Below, piece by piece: positions 1 to 7,656 of a stretch of DNA of 64,000 nt (within the stretch, counting starts at the first letter, position 1; each line of letters begins with the position of its first letter). A program made the translations under genes and the position numbers. Origin of the DNA: Salinarimonas rosea DSM 21201 (GTDB lineage Bacteria; Pseudomonadota; Alphaproteobacteria; Rhizobiales; Beijerinckiaceae); contig NZ_AUBC01000010.1 in the NCBI RefSeq assembly GCF_000429045.1, forward strand, positions 182,089 through 246,088. The letters are read 5' to 3'. The notes beneath the pieces are model-generated. The model searched no databases. It was not told the DNA's origin and worked only from the letters and a program-made list of their open reading frames with translations.

Positions 1-138
1 GCGCTGGTGGCCACCGCCTACGTGGTCGGCTGGTTCAAGGCCTCGCCCTGGAAGCCTAAGGCGGGCAAGCCCGCTCCGGTGGCCGCTCCAGCCACCGCGT
101 CCGCCGAGGGGAGCGCCGCTCTGAAGCCGGCGGAGTAG
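1..138 (+). CDS. C-terminal end of a membrane protein (5' truncated)
   Basis: The window opens inside a reading frame that ends at a TAG at 136-138. The 45 visible residues begin with the last part of a hydrophobic helix (ALVATAYVVGWF), followed by a basic Lys/Pro stretch and an Ala/Pro-rich tail. This fits the cytoplasmic tail of an integral membrane protein, but no family can be named from the fragment. Confidence 0.5.
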   Translation, partial: ALVATAYVVGWFKASPWKPKAGKPAPVAAPATASAEGSAALKPAE

Positions 139-238
139 CCCGCGCATCCGCACGACGCCCGATCCCGCCGACGGCTGTTCCCTTCCCGCGCGTGTTGCCC
201 CAGGATGGCCTCGAGCCAGCACGAGCGCCGAGCCCGCG

Positions 239-940
239 ATGACGAACCTCTTCGACCTGATGCGCACCGCCCAGGGCGGCGCCGCCTTCGACAACCTCTC
301 CAAGGCCTTCGGCCTCTCGACGGAGGAGACGCAGAAGGCGGTGGCGGCCCTCGTGCCGGCGTTCGCCATGGGCCTCCAGCGCTCCGCCGCGAGACCCGAG
401 GCGATGGACGCGCTCGTGCGGATGATGGCCGGCGGCGCCTTCGCCGGCGCCTGGGCCGACCCGAAGACGGCCTTCTCCCAGCGCTCCCGCGACACCGGCG
501 CGGACGCGCTCACGACCATGTTCGGCTCGCCCGACTACGTGAAGCGCGTCTCCGAGCAGGCGGCGGCGCTCTCGGGCGTGGCGGGAGAGGCGACGGGCAA
601 GATGCTGCCGATCCTCGCCTCGACGCTGATGGACGGCATGGCGATGATGGGCGCGCAGATGAACGCGGCGGGCGGCGGCGCCGCGAAGCCCCGGCCGGAG
701 CCCGCCCCGCCGCCGCCGTCCGGCAATCCGTGGGAGGACATGTTCGCCTCCATGATGGGCGCGCCCCCCAAGCCCGCCCCGGAGCCCGAGCCCGAGCCGG
801 AGCTTCCCGGCGACCCCCAGGCCGCAGCGGAAGCCGCCTTCGACGCCTGGCGCAAGATGATCGACGCCGGCCGCGAGATGCAGGACGCGCAGATCGCGAT
901 GATGCGGGCGATGATGGAGGGGGTCTGGGGGAAGCGGTGA
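239..940 (+). CDS. DUF937 domain protein
   Basis: A 233-residue protein. The N-terminal ~140 residues are helical and match the DUF937 pattern: a start resembling NLFDLM, then AFGLSTEETQKAVAALVPAF and a Met-rich helix. A Pro/Glu-rich linker (about residues 150-190) leads to a short Met-rich C-terminal helix. DUF937 proteins are usually small and have no established biochemical role. No signal peptide is visible, so it is probably cytoplasmic. ATG 239 is preferred over an out-of-frame start at 205 because only this frame gives a normal composition and the family signature. Confidence 0.8.
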   Translation: MTNLFDLMRTAQGGAAFDNLSKAFGLSTEETQKAVAALVPAFAMGLQRSAARPEAMDALVRMMAGGAFAGAWADPKTAFSQRSRDTGADALTTMFGSPDYVKRVSEQAAALSGVAGEATGKMLPILASTLMDGMAMMGAQMNAAGGGAAKPRPEPAPPPPSGNPWEDMFASMMGAPPKPAPEPEPEPELPGDPQAAAEAAFDAWRKMIDAGREMQDAQIAMMRAMMEGVWGKR

Positions 941-1173
941 GGAGCCGGCGGCGGCATCGCTCCTCCCCCACCGGGGCAGGTGGATCGGCGCCGAAGGCGA
1001 CGAGACGGAGGGGGGCGCCGAAGGCGCGTTCGGCGACGGCCGAAATCACCCGCGTCGGTGCCACGGGACCCCGCCCCTGATCCGCTCCGCGGATCGTCCC
1101 CGCCCCGAGGGGGCGGAAGCTCTCCTGCCGGTCGGCCCCGTCCCCCGGCGGGACGGGCCACCGCAGGCCCCCG

Positions 1174-2370
1174 TCACGCCTCCATGAAGAACCGCACCAT
1201 CTCCCCCGACGCGTCCGGCCCCGCCGGGTCGGCGTAGCTCCCCGCCGGGCTGCCGCCGGACCAGGCGTGGGGGGCGCCGTCGATGGTCCAGAGCTCGAGG
1301 GCGGCGGCGGGGCCGTCGGCGACGCGCACGCGGCGGTAGCGGCGGCCGTTCGCCTCGCCGTGCTCCGGCGGGGTCGCGGCGGCGCCGGGGTGGAGGGCGT
1401 CGGCCAGGCGCGTCGCATTGGAGACGTGCACCGTCCTGTCGCCCGAGCCGTGGAAGACGATGGTGCGGGTGCCGGGGATTCTCTCGGCTGGCGTGACGCT
1501 CCCGCCGCCGTCGCCGCGCATCGCCGCGAAGGCGGAGACGACGTCGCTCGCGGCGCCGGCGGGAAGGCCGGAATGCACGCCGATGGCGGCGAACAGCTCG
1601 GGATAGGCCTGCCCCAGCACGGCGGCCATGGCGCCGCCGGCGGAGAGGCCCGCCGCGAAGACGCGGTCGTCGGGCACGCCGAACTCGGCGGCGAGCGCCC
1701 GGGCGAGGCCCGCCAGGATCTCCGGCTCGCCGGCGCCACGCGCCTGGTGCTCCGGCGAGAACCAGTTCCAGCACAGGTTGGGGTTGGCTCCGCGCGCCTG
1801 CGCGGGATAGGCGACGAGGAGGCCGTGCGCCTCGGCGTGCGCGTTCATGCGCGTGCCGGCGGCGAAGTCGTCCGGGTCCTGCGTGCAGCCGTGCAGCATC
1901 AGGACGAGCCCGCGCGGCCGCGCGGCCGCGGCGGCGGGCACGTAGAGCTTGTAGCGGCGCGAGCCGGCGGCGCCGGCATGGGTGCGCGCCTCGACGCGCG
2001 CGCCGGCGGGCAGGGGAGCGGGCGTGGCGCCGGGTATCCTTCCCGGCGCCTCGCCCGGCTTGCCGCCGGGGAACGGCGGCAGGTCGAGCGGCGGCAGATC
2101 GAGCCCGCGGCGGCCCTCGCGCAGGGCGGCGATCACCGCGCCGAGGGGGCGGCGCGGGCGGGCGCTACGAGATGTGGTGTTCGTCGGCGGCGGAAGGGCC
2201 TCGCGCGCGGGCTCGCCTCCCGCGTCGCCGCTCGGCGCGTGCGCGCCGGCGCCGAGCGCCTGCTGGATGGCGCGCGTCGCGTCGAGGACGCGCCCCGCCC
2301 GCGTCAGGGAGAGCGCCTCGCGCATGGCGGGCGGGAGCATGGGCTTGTTCATGGTGGGTCTTTCGCTCAT
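1174..2370 (-). CDS. PHB depolymerase family esterase (type 1 catalytic domain)
   Basis: A 398-residue alpha/beta hydrolase. The oxyanion/nucleophile region is clear: MLHGCTQDPDDF near residue 158 and the lipase box GLSAGG with Ser243. An Asp in GSGDRTVH (about 310) and a His in GAPHAW (about 355) complete a plausible triad. The family hydrolyses poly(3-hydroxybutyrate) or related short-chain esters. No export signal is visible, and the first ~130 residues are a Pro/Arg-rich extension, so an intracellular role is likely. The start ATG at 2370 overlaps the stop of the upstream ribbon-helix-helix gene (ATGA), implying translational coupling. An internal ATG at 2352 is an alternative start. Confidence 0.85.
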   Translation of the reverse strand: MSERPTMNKPMLPPAMREALSLTRAGRVLDATRAIQQALGAGAHAPSGDAGGEPAREALPPPTNTTSRSARPRRPLGAVIAALREGRRGLDLPPLDLPPFPGGKPGEAPGRIPGATPAPLPAGARVEARTHAGAAGSRRYKLYVPAAAAARPRGLVLMLHGCTQDPDDFAAGTRMNAHAEAHGLLVAYPAQARGANPNLCWNWFSPEHQARGAGEPEILAGLARALAAEFGVPDDRVFAAGLSAGGAMAAVLGQAYPELFAAIGVHSGLPAGAASDVVSAFAAMRGDGGGSVTPAERIPGTRTIVFHGSGDRTVHVSNATRLADALHPGAAATPPEHGEANGRRYRRVRVADGPAAALELWTIDGAPHAWSGGSPAGSYADPAGPDASGEMVRFFMEA

Positions 2371-2789
2371 CGGATGCGCTCGGCGAGCGCCGCGCGCACG
2401 GCGGCGTCGGCCTGGAGCGACCCGAGCACGGTGATGGAGGCGATGGTCTCGCGGGCGAGATCGGGGTCGACGTCGGCGGCGATGCGCACGAGGCCGATCA
2501 CCTTGACGTGCAGGCGCTCGCCGGCGGCACGGGCCGCCTCGAGGTCGGCGCGGTCGAGGACGCGCAGCCCGAGGTCGAAGGTGTGGCGCTCGATGGTGCG
2601 CGCCACGACCTCGCCCTCGCGCGTCAGCTGGTTGCGGATCGCGGTGCGGATGAAGTCGCTGCGATTGGCATAGAAGCCCTCCTGGACCAGGAGGTCGATG
2701 CGGCCGAGGTCGACGTAGCCGAGGTTGAGCGTGATCTTCTCGCTGTCCGGCGCCGCCTTCTCGCGGGCCGTCCGGCCACCCTCCGCCAT
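2367..2789 (-). CDS. Ribbon-helix-helix (CopG-type) transcriptional regulator
   Basis: A 140-residue protein whose N-terminal half has the ribbon-helix-helix pattern: a strand KITLNLGYVDL, then a helix ending FYANRSDFIRTAIRNQL. RHH proteins dimerise and insert the beta-ribbon into the DNA major groove. ATG 2789 is preferred because GGAGG lies five bases upstream; ATG 2807 is in frame but has no good ribosome site. Its stop overlaps the start of the PHA-depolymerase-like gene, so it probably regulates, or is co-regulated with, polyester or ester metabolism. Repeated GGATGG hexamers over its promoter suggest autoregulation. Confidence 0.8.
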   Translation of the reverse strand: MAEGGRTAREKAAPDSEKITLNLGYVDLGRIDLLVQEGFYANRSDFIRTAIRNQLTREGEVVARTIERHTFDLGLRVLDRADLEAARAAGERLHVKVIGLVRIAADVDPDLARETIASITVLGSLQADAAVRAALAERIR

Positions 2790-2797
2790 GCCTTCCT

Positions 2798-2824
2798 CCA
2801 TCCACATGGATGGTATTTGGATGG
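2798..2824 (-). promoter_or_regulatory. Candidate RHH operator (GGATGG repeats)
   Basis: On the plus strand CCATCC (2798-2803) is followed by GGATGG at 2808-2813 and again at 2819-2824. This gives one inverted and one direct arrangement with an 11-bp step. The cluster overlaps the predicted -10 and start region of the RHH gene. Repeats spaced by about one helical turn are typical of RHH operators; binding by this protein is an inference. Confidence 0.4.
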
Positions 2825-2842
2825 TCGGCGGAGTGGTGTCAA
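2814..2842 (-). promoter_or_regulatory. Sigma70-type promoter for the RHH-esterase operon
   Basis: On the minus strand TTGACA (2842-2837) is followed 17 bases later by CAAATA (2819-2814). The -35 is perfect and the -10 is weak. It lies just upstream of the preferred start at 2789. Confidence 0.45.
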
Positions 2843-2892
2843 GATGGTCCGGGGCGGCGGCGCGGCCGCCCCGGGGAAAGGGCCCGAACGGG

Positions 2893-3813
2893 TCAGCGCT
2901 CCAGGAAGGCGGTGTCGCCGAGCATTCCCTGCCGCACGAACCAGTCCGCCGTGCGCTTGAACCATTGCTGGTGGTACGCCACCCGGGCCGGGTCGTTCCT
3001 CAGCCGGTTGCGCACCGCCGCGGCGGAGAGGCCGGTGGCCCGGGTGACGCCGGCATCCTCGTAGGCACGGGGGTTGTACATCTGGCCGATGAAGTGGAGG
3101 AAGATCTTCTGGATCGTGCGGGCGATGCGGGCCTTCACCTCGCCGGTCTCGTCGCGGGCCAGGATCTCGGCGTGGAGCTGGGCGACGACGCCGCGGCCGA
3201 AGGAGATGTGGCGGCTCTCGTCGACGTGGTGGACGTGGTTGATCTCCTTGAGGATCGCCGGCACCGCGTCGTTGCGGCTGACCTTGTGATTGTAGAAGTC
3301 GACGAACTCCTCGAAGACCAGCGTCGAGGCGAACATGTACAGGTCGCGCTCGAGCGGGTCCTCGAGCTTGCCGGCGGGGATCGCCGGGGTGGGGTAGATC
3401 GTGCCGGTGTAGTCGAGGCAGAACTTCGCGAAGAACCACATGTGGGCGTTCTCCTCCGCGATGAAGAAGTGCAGGTACTCCGACCAGGGGGCGTAGCGAT
3501 CCTGGTAGATCGCCTGCATCACGAAGGCGAGCGCGTCCTTGATGCCGTGCACGTTGAGGCTGAAGAAGTTCACGCATTCCCAATGGCTGAGCGCGACCAG
3601 CGTCTCGCGCGGCAACGTCTCGTGCAGCTCGGTGCCCCAGGTGGTGAGCAGGTCCTCGTCGCACCACAGGACGTCGCGCGCGATGGCGTCCGGGGCCGGC
3701 CAGTCGAAGCGGGAATACGCATCGTAGTTGTTCTTGCGGGAGAGGGTGAGCAGCCGCTCGACGTGCTTGGGGTCGGGCAGGTGGGCGGTGCCGGGAGCGG
3801 TGGCGACGGTCAT
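2893..3813 (-). CDS. AurF-type nonheme diiron oxygenase
   Basis: A 306-residue helical protein with the ligand pattern of AurF (p-aminobenzoate N-oxygenase family): Glu79 in SHWEC, E121-x-x-H124 in EENAHMW, Glu168/169 in VFEEF, His195, and E199-x-x-H202 in VDESRH. Seven Glu/His ligands in this order would hold a diiron centre that activates O2. Characterised relatives oxidise amines to hydroxylamine or nitro groups, or hydroxylate carrier-bound substrates. It lies 29 bases downstream of the amino acid:[carrier protein] ligase and ends the minus-strand locus. I infer that it oxidises the amino acid tethered to the locus carrier protein. The actual substrate and product cannot be read from sequence. 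Confidence 0.8.
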   Translation of the reverse strand: MTVATAPGTAHLPDPKHVERLLTLSRKNNYDAYSRFDWPAPDAIARDVLWCDEDLLTTWGTELHETLPRETLVALSHWECVNFFSLNVHGIKDALAFVMQAIYQDRYAPWSEYLHFFIAEENAHMWFFAKFCLDYTGTIYPTPAIPAGKLEDPLERDLYMFASTLVFEEFVDFYNHKVSRNDAVPAILKEINHVHHVDESRHISFGRGVVAQLHAEILARDETGEVKARIARTIQKIFLHFIGQMYNPRAYEDAGVTRATGLSAAAVRNRLRNDPARVAYHQQWFKRTADWFVRQGMLGDTAFLER

Positions 3814-3842
3814 GGACGGTTCCTCCAGTGCGTGGGGCGGGG

Positions 3843-4664
3843 TCAGGCGAAGGCGGGCTCGATCGGCGTGGGGTCTCGCGCGTCGAGCGCCGCGAGGCGC
3901 TCGCGCACGGCGTCGGCGCTCGCGAACGTCTCCTGGAACATCGCGATCCAGCGCTCGAGCCCGAAGGCGACGCAGCTCGTGTGCACCGGTGCGCCGGCGA
4001 GCCGGATGCCGAACTTCGCGCCGAAGTAGTTGCGATGCAGGTTGATCGAGGCGAGCGCGCGCCCCGCGACGACGACCTCGCGCTTGGTCGGCGCGGCCTT
4101 CGACAGCACGGCGACGGAGCTCGACGTGTCGAAGAACGGGTCCGTCGCCGCCTCGAAGGCGAAGGGGACGTCGAGCGCCGCCATCAGCCGCGCGATGCGC
4201 GCGGCGCCGTCCTCGGCGTGCGCGCGGGCGTCCTCCGCGCTGCCGAGGCAGACGATCTCCTTCATCGTGAAGTTGTAGCCGCGGTAGCGGTCGAGCGGCT
4301 TGTCCTCGTGGCGGAAGCAGCGGGCGACGCAGCACACCCGCACGGGGCCGGGCAGGGTGCGCCCCTCGTGGTCGAGATACACCTTGTAGCAGGTCGCGGG
4401 CAGCAGCCCGAGCCGGGTCGCCGGTGGGGCGTAGCCGGAATCGAGCCGGCGGCCGGCGGCGAAGGCGGGGCGGTCCGCCTCGTCGACGGCGCACATCAGG
4501 CAGGTCAGGTGCGGGAAGTTGCGGAGGTAGCCGAGGCGATCGAGCTCGTCGGGCCGCAGCAGGCTGTCGAACTCGACATTGTCCTCGGGCGGGAGGGCGA
4601 AGAGGCGCTCGATCGCCCCCTCGAGGTCGCGCCGCAGCGCGGTCCAGGCGCCGGTGATCTTCAT
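3843..4664 (-). CDS. Amino acid:[carrier protein] ligase (SerRS-like, class II)
   Basis: A 273-residue protein resembling only the catalytic core of a class II seryl-tRNA synthetase of the methanogen type. Motif 2 is visible (CFRHEDKP near 116-123, then YNFTMKEIV) and motif 3 ends with SCVAFGLERW (230-239). Cys92, Glu136 and Cys231 have the spacing expected for the active-site zinc ligands of the bacterial aa:CP ligases described from Bradyrhizobium. The N-terminal tRNA-binding domain of true SerRS is absent. Such enzymes activate a small amino acid with ATP and load it onto the phosphopantetheine of a free carrier protein; one is encoded 1.5 kb upstream in the same locus. The start overlaps the methyltransferase stop (ATGA). 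Amino-acid specificity is unknown. Confidence 0.82.
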   Translation of the reverse strand: MKITGAWTALRRDLEGAIERLFALPPEDNVEFDSLLRPDELDRLGYLRNFPHLTCLMCAVDEADRPAFAAGRRLDSGYAPPATRLGLLPATCYKVYLDHEGRTLPGPVRVCCVARCFRHEDKPLDRYRGYNFTMKEIVCLGSAEDARAHAEDGAARIARLMAALDVPFAFEAATDPFFDTSSSVAVLSKAAPTKREVVVAGRALASINLHRNYFGAKFGIRLAGAPVHTSCVAFGLERWIAMFQETFASADAVRERLAALDARDPTPIEPAFA

Positions 4665-5554
4665 GGCGTGGCCTCCAGGGCGCGCGTCGGGGACGCCGCC
4701 GCGACGGAGGCCGGGCGCGATGCGGCGGAGGGACCCGGCGCGGCGGTGACGAGCCAGCTGCGGGCGACGCCGCGCACCTCGCGCGGGCGCGGCGGATAGG
4801 GCCAGCGATCGGCGCCGGCCCCCGGGCTGCCGGGCTCCTTCAGGTCCTCCACCCGCCAGCCGCTCTCGGCGAGGAAGGCCTCCGGCTCGTCGGTGCCGAA
4901 GCGCCAGGGATTGCCCTCGGCCTCGAGCACCCCGAGGAAGCCCCGGGTGAAGGGGCTGCGCAGCAGCGCGGCGCTGGTCATGTCGACGACGAGGCGGCTG
5001 CCTTCGGCGCTGAGCGCGCGGCAGGTCTCGAGCACGCCGCGCGCCTGCGCGTCGGTGAGGAAGAAGAGCAGGCCCTCGACGAGCCACAGCGTCGGCGCCC
5101 GCGGGTCGAAGCCGGCGGCGAGCAGGGCCGGCGTCCAGCCTTCCGCGAGGTCGGCTGCGACGGGCACGCGGCGGGTGCGCGGCGTCGCGCCGGCGGCCTC
5201 GAGCCGACGGGCCTTCTCGGCGAGCAGCGCCTCGTGGTCGATCTCGTAGACGCAGGCGTCCGCCGGCCAGTCGAGGCGGAAGGCGCGGGTGTCCATGCCG
5301 GCCGCGACGATGGCGATCTGGCGCAGGTCCGGCCGCGCGGCGAGGACCGCGCCGCCGGCGTCGTCGAAGTAGCGCGTGCGGATCGTGACGAACTCCTTCA
5401 CGCCGCCGCCGCGATAGCGCTCGACCAGGGCGAACCCGTCGGGCTCGGAGAGGCGGCGGGCGAGGGGGTCGACGAAGAGCGCGCCCTCGGGGCGCTCGCT
5501 CTCCAGGGCGCGGATCGCCGCGGTCCATTGCGCGGTGTAGGAGACGGGCTGCAT
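4661..5554 (-). CDS. SAM-dependent O-methyltransferase, LCMT (PF04072) family
   Basis: A 297-residue methyltransferase. The SAM-binding loop appears as VAAGMDTRAFRLDW near residues 83-96. This is the G-x-D-T-R signature of the leucine-carboxyl-methyltransferase-like family common in actinobacterial and proteobacterial secondary metabolism. An acidic residue after strand 2 (YEIDHEALL) fits ribose binding. Family members methylate carboxylates or hydroxyls of small molecules. The gene overlaps the ligase start by four bases and is separated from the MaoC gene by 138 bases, which contain a motif shared with the exporter promoter. A role in capping the carrier-derived product is inferred. Confidence 0.8.
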   Translation of the reverse strand: MQPVSYTAQWTAAIRALESERPEGALFVDPLARRLSEPDGFALVERYRGGGVKEFVTIRTRYFDDAGGAVLAARPDLRQIAIVAAGMDTRAFRLDWPADACVYEIDHEALLAEKARRLEAAGATPRTRRVPVAADLAEGWTPALLAAGFDPRAPTLWLVEGLLFFLTDAQARGVLETCRALSAEGSRLVVDMTSAALLRSPFTRGFLGVLEAEGNPWRFGTDEPEAFLAESGWRVEDLKEPGSPGAGADRWPYPPRPREVRGVARSWLVTAAPGPSAASRPASVAAASPTRALEATP

Positions 5555-5597
5555 GCAGAACTTCCCTTGCGAGAGATGAACGATTCTGAGTTGTATT

Positions 5598-5607
5598 GCA
5601 GGGCGTG
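5598..5607 (-). promoter_or_regulatory. Shared CACGCCCTGC motif upstream of methyltransferase gene
   Basis: CACGCCCTGC on the minus strand, in the unusually AT-rich gap 44 bases before the methyltransferase start. The same ten bases occur at 7681-7672 ahead of the MFS gene, and both copies are followed by an RATW stretch. This may be a common operator for two transcription units of one locus. Confidence 0.3.
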
Positions 5608-5692
5608 ACTCGGCGCTCCGGCGCGGCGCGCGGGCCGCGTCGGGGGATGGTCGGTCGGGACTGCCGCCGGTGCGGGCGGCGTCGGCGGCGGG

Positions 5693-6163
5693 TCAGCCGC
5701 CGATAGCGTCGCGCCGGCGGAAGCGGCTGAGCAGGACGAGCGTCATCACCGGCTTCGCCTCGCCGGGGCGGGAGAGGCTGCCCTTCTTCTTGATGGTGAC
5801 GATGTCCCTGCGGAACGGGCTCGGCACGATCTCGCCCACCTCGCAGCGGCCCTCCAGCGTGTCGCCCGGGCGAACGGGCGCGTGCCAGCGCACGTTCTCC
5901 AGCCCCGGCGAGCCCTCGACGGCGGCGCCGTCGAGCAGCGCGCGGACATAGAGCCCCATCCAGATCGCCGTGGTGTGGAAGCCGCTGGCGACGAGCCCGC
6001 CGAAGAACGAGGCCGCGCCCGCCTCGGCGGACACGTGGTAGGGCTGCGGGTCGAAGCGGCGGGCGAAGTCGACGATCTCCCCGGCGCCGACGACGACGCT
6101 GCCGAGCGCGAAGACCGCTCCCTGCGTGTAGTCCTCCGCGTGGGTCGGCCCGCTTCCGCTCAC
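5693..6163 (-). CDS. MaoC-like hot-dog fold dehydratase/thioesterase-type protein
   Basis: A 156-residue single hot-dog domain with the MaoC pattern: an FDPQPYHV segment (Asp/His of the R-hydratase active site), GGLVASGFHT and a C-terminal strand set. MaoC proteins hydrate or dehydrate acyl thioesters, including carrier-bound ones. The chosen start is GTG 6163, whose GTGA overlaps the stop of the carrier-protein gene. An ATG further upstream would run through the carrier protein in another frame. Tight coupling to the carrier protein suggests that it acts on the carrier-bound thioester. Confidence 0.75.
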   Translation of the reverse strand: MSGSGPTHAEDYTQGAVFALGSVVVGAGEIVDFARRFDPQPYHVSAEAGAASFFGGLVASGFHTTAIWMGLYVRALLDGAAVEGSPGLENVRWHAPVRPGDTLEGRCEVGEIVPSPFRRDIVTIKKKGSLSRPGEAKPVMTLVLLSRFRRRDAIGG

Positions 6164-6420
6164 GACGCCACCGCCTCCGGCGCCGCGGGCGCGAACCACG
6201 CGGCGCGGATCGCGTCGAGGGTGCGGAAGGCCTCGATGTCGATGTCGTCGAGCGGGATGTCGCGCCCGCACAGCTCGGAGACGAGCAGCACGAAGTCGAC
6301 GAAGCGCAGCGAGTCGATCAGGCCGGACTCGATCAGGTCGTCGTGCTCGGTGAAGGCGCGGGGCTCGTCCTGGTTGTCTCGGATGAAGGTCCTCAGGCGC
6401 TCGATGGGATCGCTGGTCAT
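6160..6420 (-). CDS. Free-standing acyl/aminoacyl carrier protein
   Basis: An 86-residue acidic helical protein with the phosphopantetheine attachment site in ESGLIDSLRFVDF; Ser37 of D-S-L is the modified residue. Length and motif are typical of a discrete PCP/ACP. It sits 35 bases after the MFS gene and overlaps the MaoC start. With an amino acid:[carrier protein] ligase in the same locus, it is the likely acceptor of the activated amino acid. No phosphopantetheinyl transferase is present in the window, so a housekeeping enzyme must load it. Confidence 0.85.
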   Translation of the reverse strand: MTSDPIERLRTFIRDNQDEPRAFTEHDDLIESGLIDSLRFVDFVLLVSELCGRDIPLDDIDIEAFRTLDAIRAAWFAPAAPEAVAS

Positions 6421-6455
6421 GGTCGTGTCCTCCGATGGATGTGTGGTGCGAGGGG

Positions 6456-7649
6456 TCACCCGGGCCGGCGCGCTCCCGCGAGGGGCAGCGCCGTCGCCAG
6501 CGCCAGCAGCACGGCGCCGAAGACGAGGGCGTCGTCGAGGTCGCCCCGGTCGCCGATCAGGCCCGCGGCGACGGGGCCGATCGCCTGCCCGACGGCGAAC
6601 AGGACGGTGAAGAAGGTCATGCCCTTGGCGATTTGCGCCGGGGGCATCGACCGGCGCACGATCAGCGCCACCGCCGAGGGCGCGATGAAGACGCCGAGCC
6701 CGAACACGACGGCGGAAACCAGGAGCGCCGGCGTTCCCGTGTCGACGAGCGGTATCGCGGTGCCGACGAGGCAGGCGGCGCAGGCGGCGGCGAGCGTCAG
6801 CCGCGGCGCCCAGCCCTCGAGCGCACGGCGCCAGACGAAGGGCGAGACGCCCACCGCCACAGCGAGAGCGAGCCACACGCCGGTCGCGGCGACCCAGGAG
6901 AAGCCCGCCTCGCGCAGCCAGGCGAGGATGAAGGTCATGTAGACGATGTAGCCGGCCGCGAAGAGCGTGTAGCTCGCGAGGGGCGCACCGAGCCCCGCCA
7001 GCGCGAGCCCCTCCGGCGCGGCGGCATCCGTCGCGTCGCCGCGCCCGCGGCGCGCCTCGAGCAGCGGCCAGATCGAGAAGGCCACGGCCAGCACGCCCAG
7101 CGCGAGCCAGGCCTGGGGCCAGCCGCCGGGGCCGGTGGCGGCGAGGAGCGGGTTCACCGCGAGCCCGGCGGCGGCGATGCCGATGCCCGCGCCGGCGAAG
7201 AACAGGCCGGTCGCGGTGCCCATCAGCTGCGGGCTCTCCCGGTAGCGTGCGGCGATCAGCGCGCCGCCGCAGGAGAACGTCCAGGCGGCGCCGATGCCCG
7301 CCGTGATCCGCATCGCCGTGAGCCAGGCCTGGCTCTCGTGGAGGCCCGTGGCGAGGAGCCCCGCGAAGCCGAGCCACAGACCGGCCGCGAAGAGCCGGGC
7401 CGGACGCAGGCGGCGCAGCAGCAGGTAGCCCGTCACCGCGCCCGCGACGTATCCGAGCGCGTTCGCGGTGTTGAGCCAGCCGGCCTGCGTGTAGGTCCAG
7501 CCGAGGTCCTCCTGCATGGCGGGGAGGATGAGCGCGTAGGCGAAGCGCGCGAGCCCGTTGCCCACCGCGACGGCGAGGCCGAGCCCGAACGCCGGCCACA
7601 ACGAGGCGGCGTGCGGGAGGAGGGGCGGGGAGAGGGTTCGCGCGGTCAT
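6456..7649 (-). CDS. MFS transporter (YbfB/YjiJ-like)
   Basis: A 397-residue integral membrane protein with about twelve hydrophobic segments. N-terminal features fit the YbfB/YjiJ group of the major facilitator superfamily: GNGLARFAYALILPAMQEDLGW, given here in part as GLARFAYALILP. It is the first gene of the minus-strand locus, and export of the pathway product or precursor uptake is the natural inference. ATG 7649 is used because a TTGACA promoter lies directly upstream; a longer in-frame extension to 7826 would cross that promoter. Confidence 0.78.
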   Translation of the reverse strand: MTARTLSPPLLPHAASLWPAFGLGLAVAVGNGLARFAYALILPAMQEDLGWTYTQAGWLNTANALGYVAGAVTGYLLLRRLRPARLFAAGLWLGFAGLLATGLHESQAWLTAMRITAGIGAAWTFSCGGALIAARYRESPQLMGTATGLFFAGAGIGIAAAGLAVNPLLAATGPGGWPQAWLALGVLAVAFSIWPLLEARRGRGDATDAAAPEGLALAGLGAPLASYTLFAAGYIVYMTFILAWLREAGFSWVAATGVWLALAVAVGVSPFVWRRALEGWAPRLTLAAACAACLVGTAIPLVDTGTPALLVSAVVFGLGVFIAPSAVALIVRRSMPPAQIAKGMTFFTVLFAVGQAIGPVAAGLIGDRGDLDDALVFGAVLLALATALPLAGARRPG

Positions 7650-7656
7650 GGGATAA

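Noticed and set aside
205..1080. 291-residue plus-strand frame overlapping the DUF937 gene
   Set aside because: Arg/Gly/Ala-rich shadow composition; the overlapping frame at 239-940 matches a known family.
2893..4664. Reading the SerRS-like gene as a second seryl-tRNA synthetase
   Set aside because: No tRNA-binding domain, zinc-ligand pattern of aa:CP ligases, and a carrier-protein gene in the same locus.
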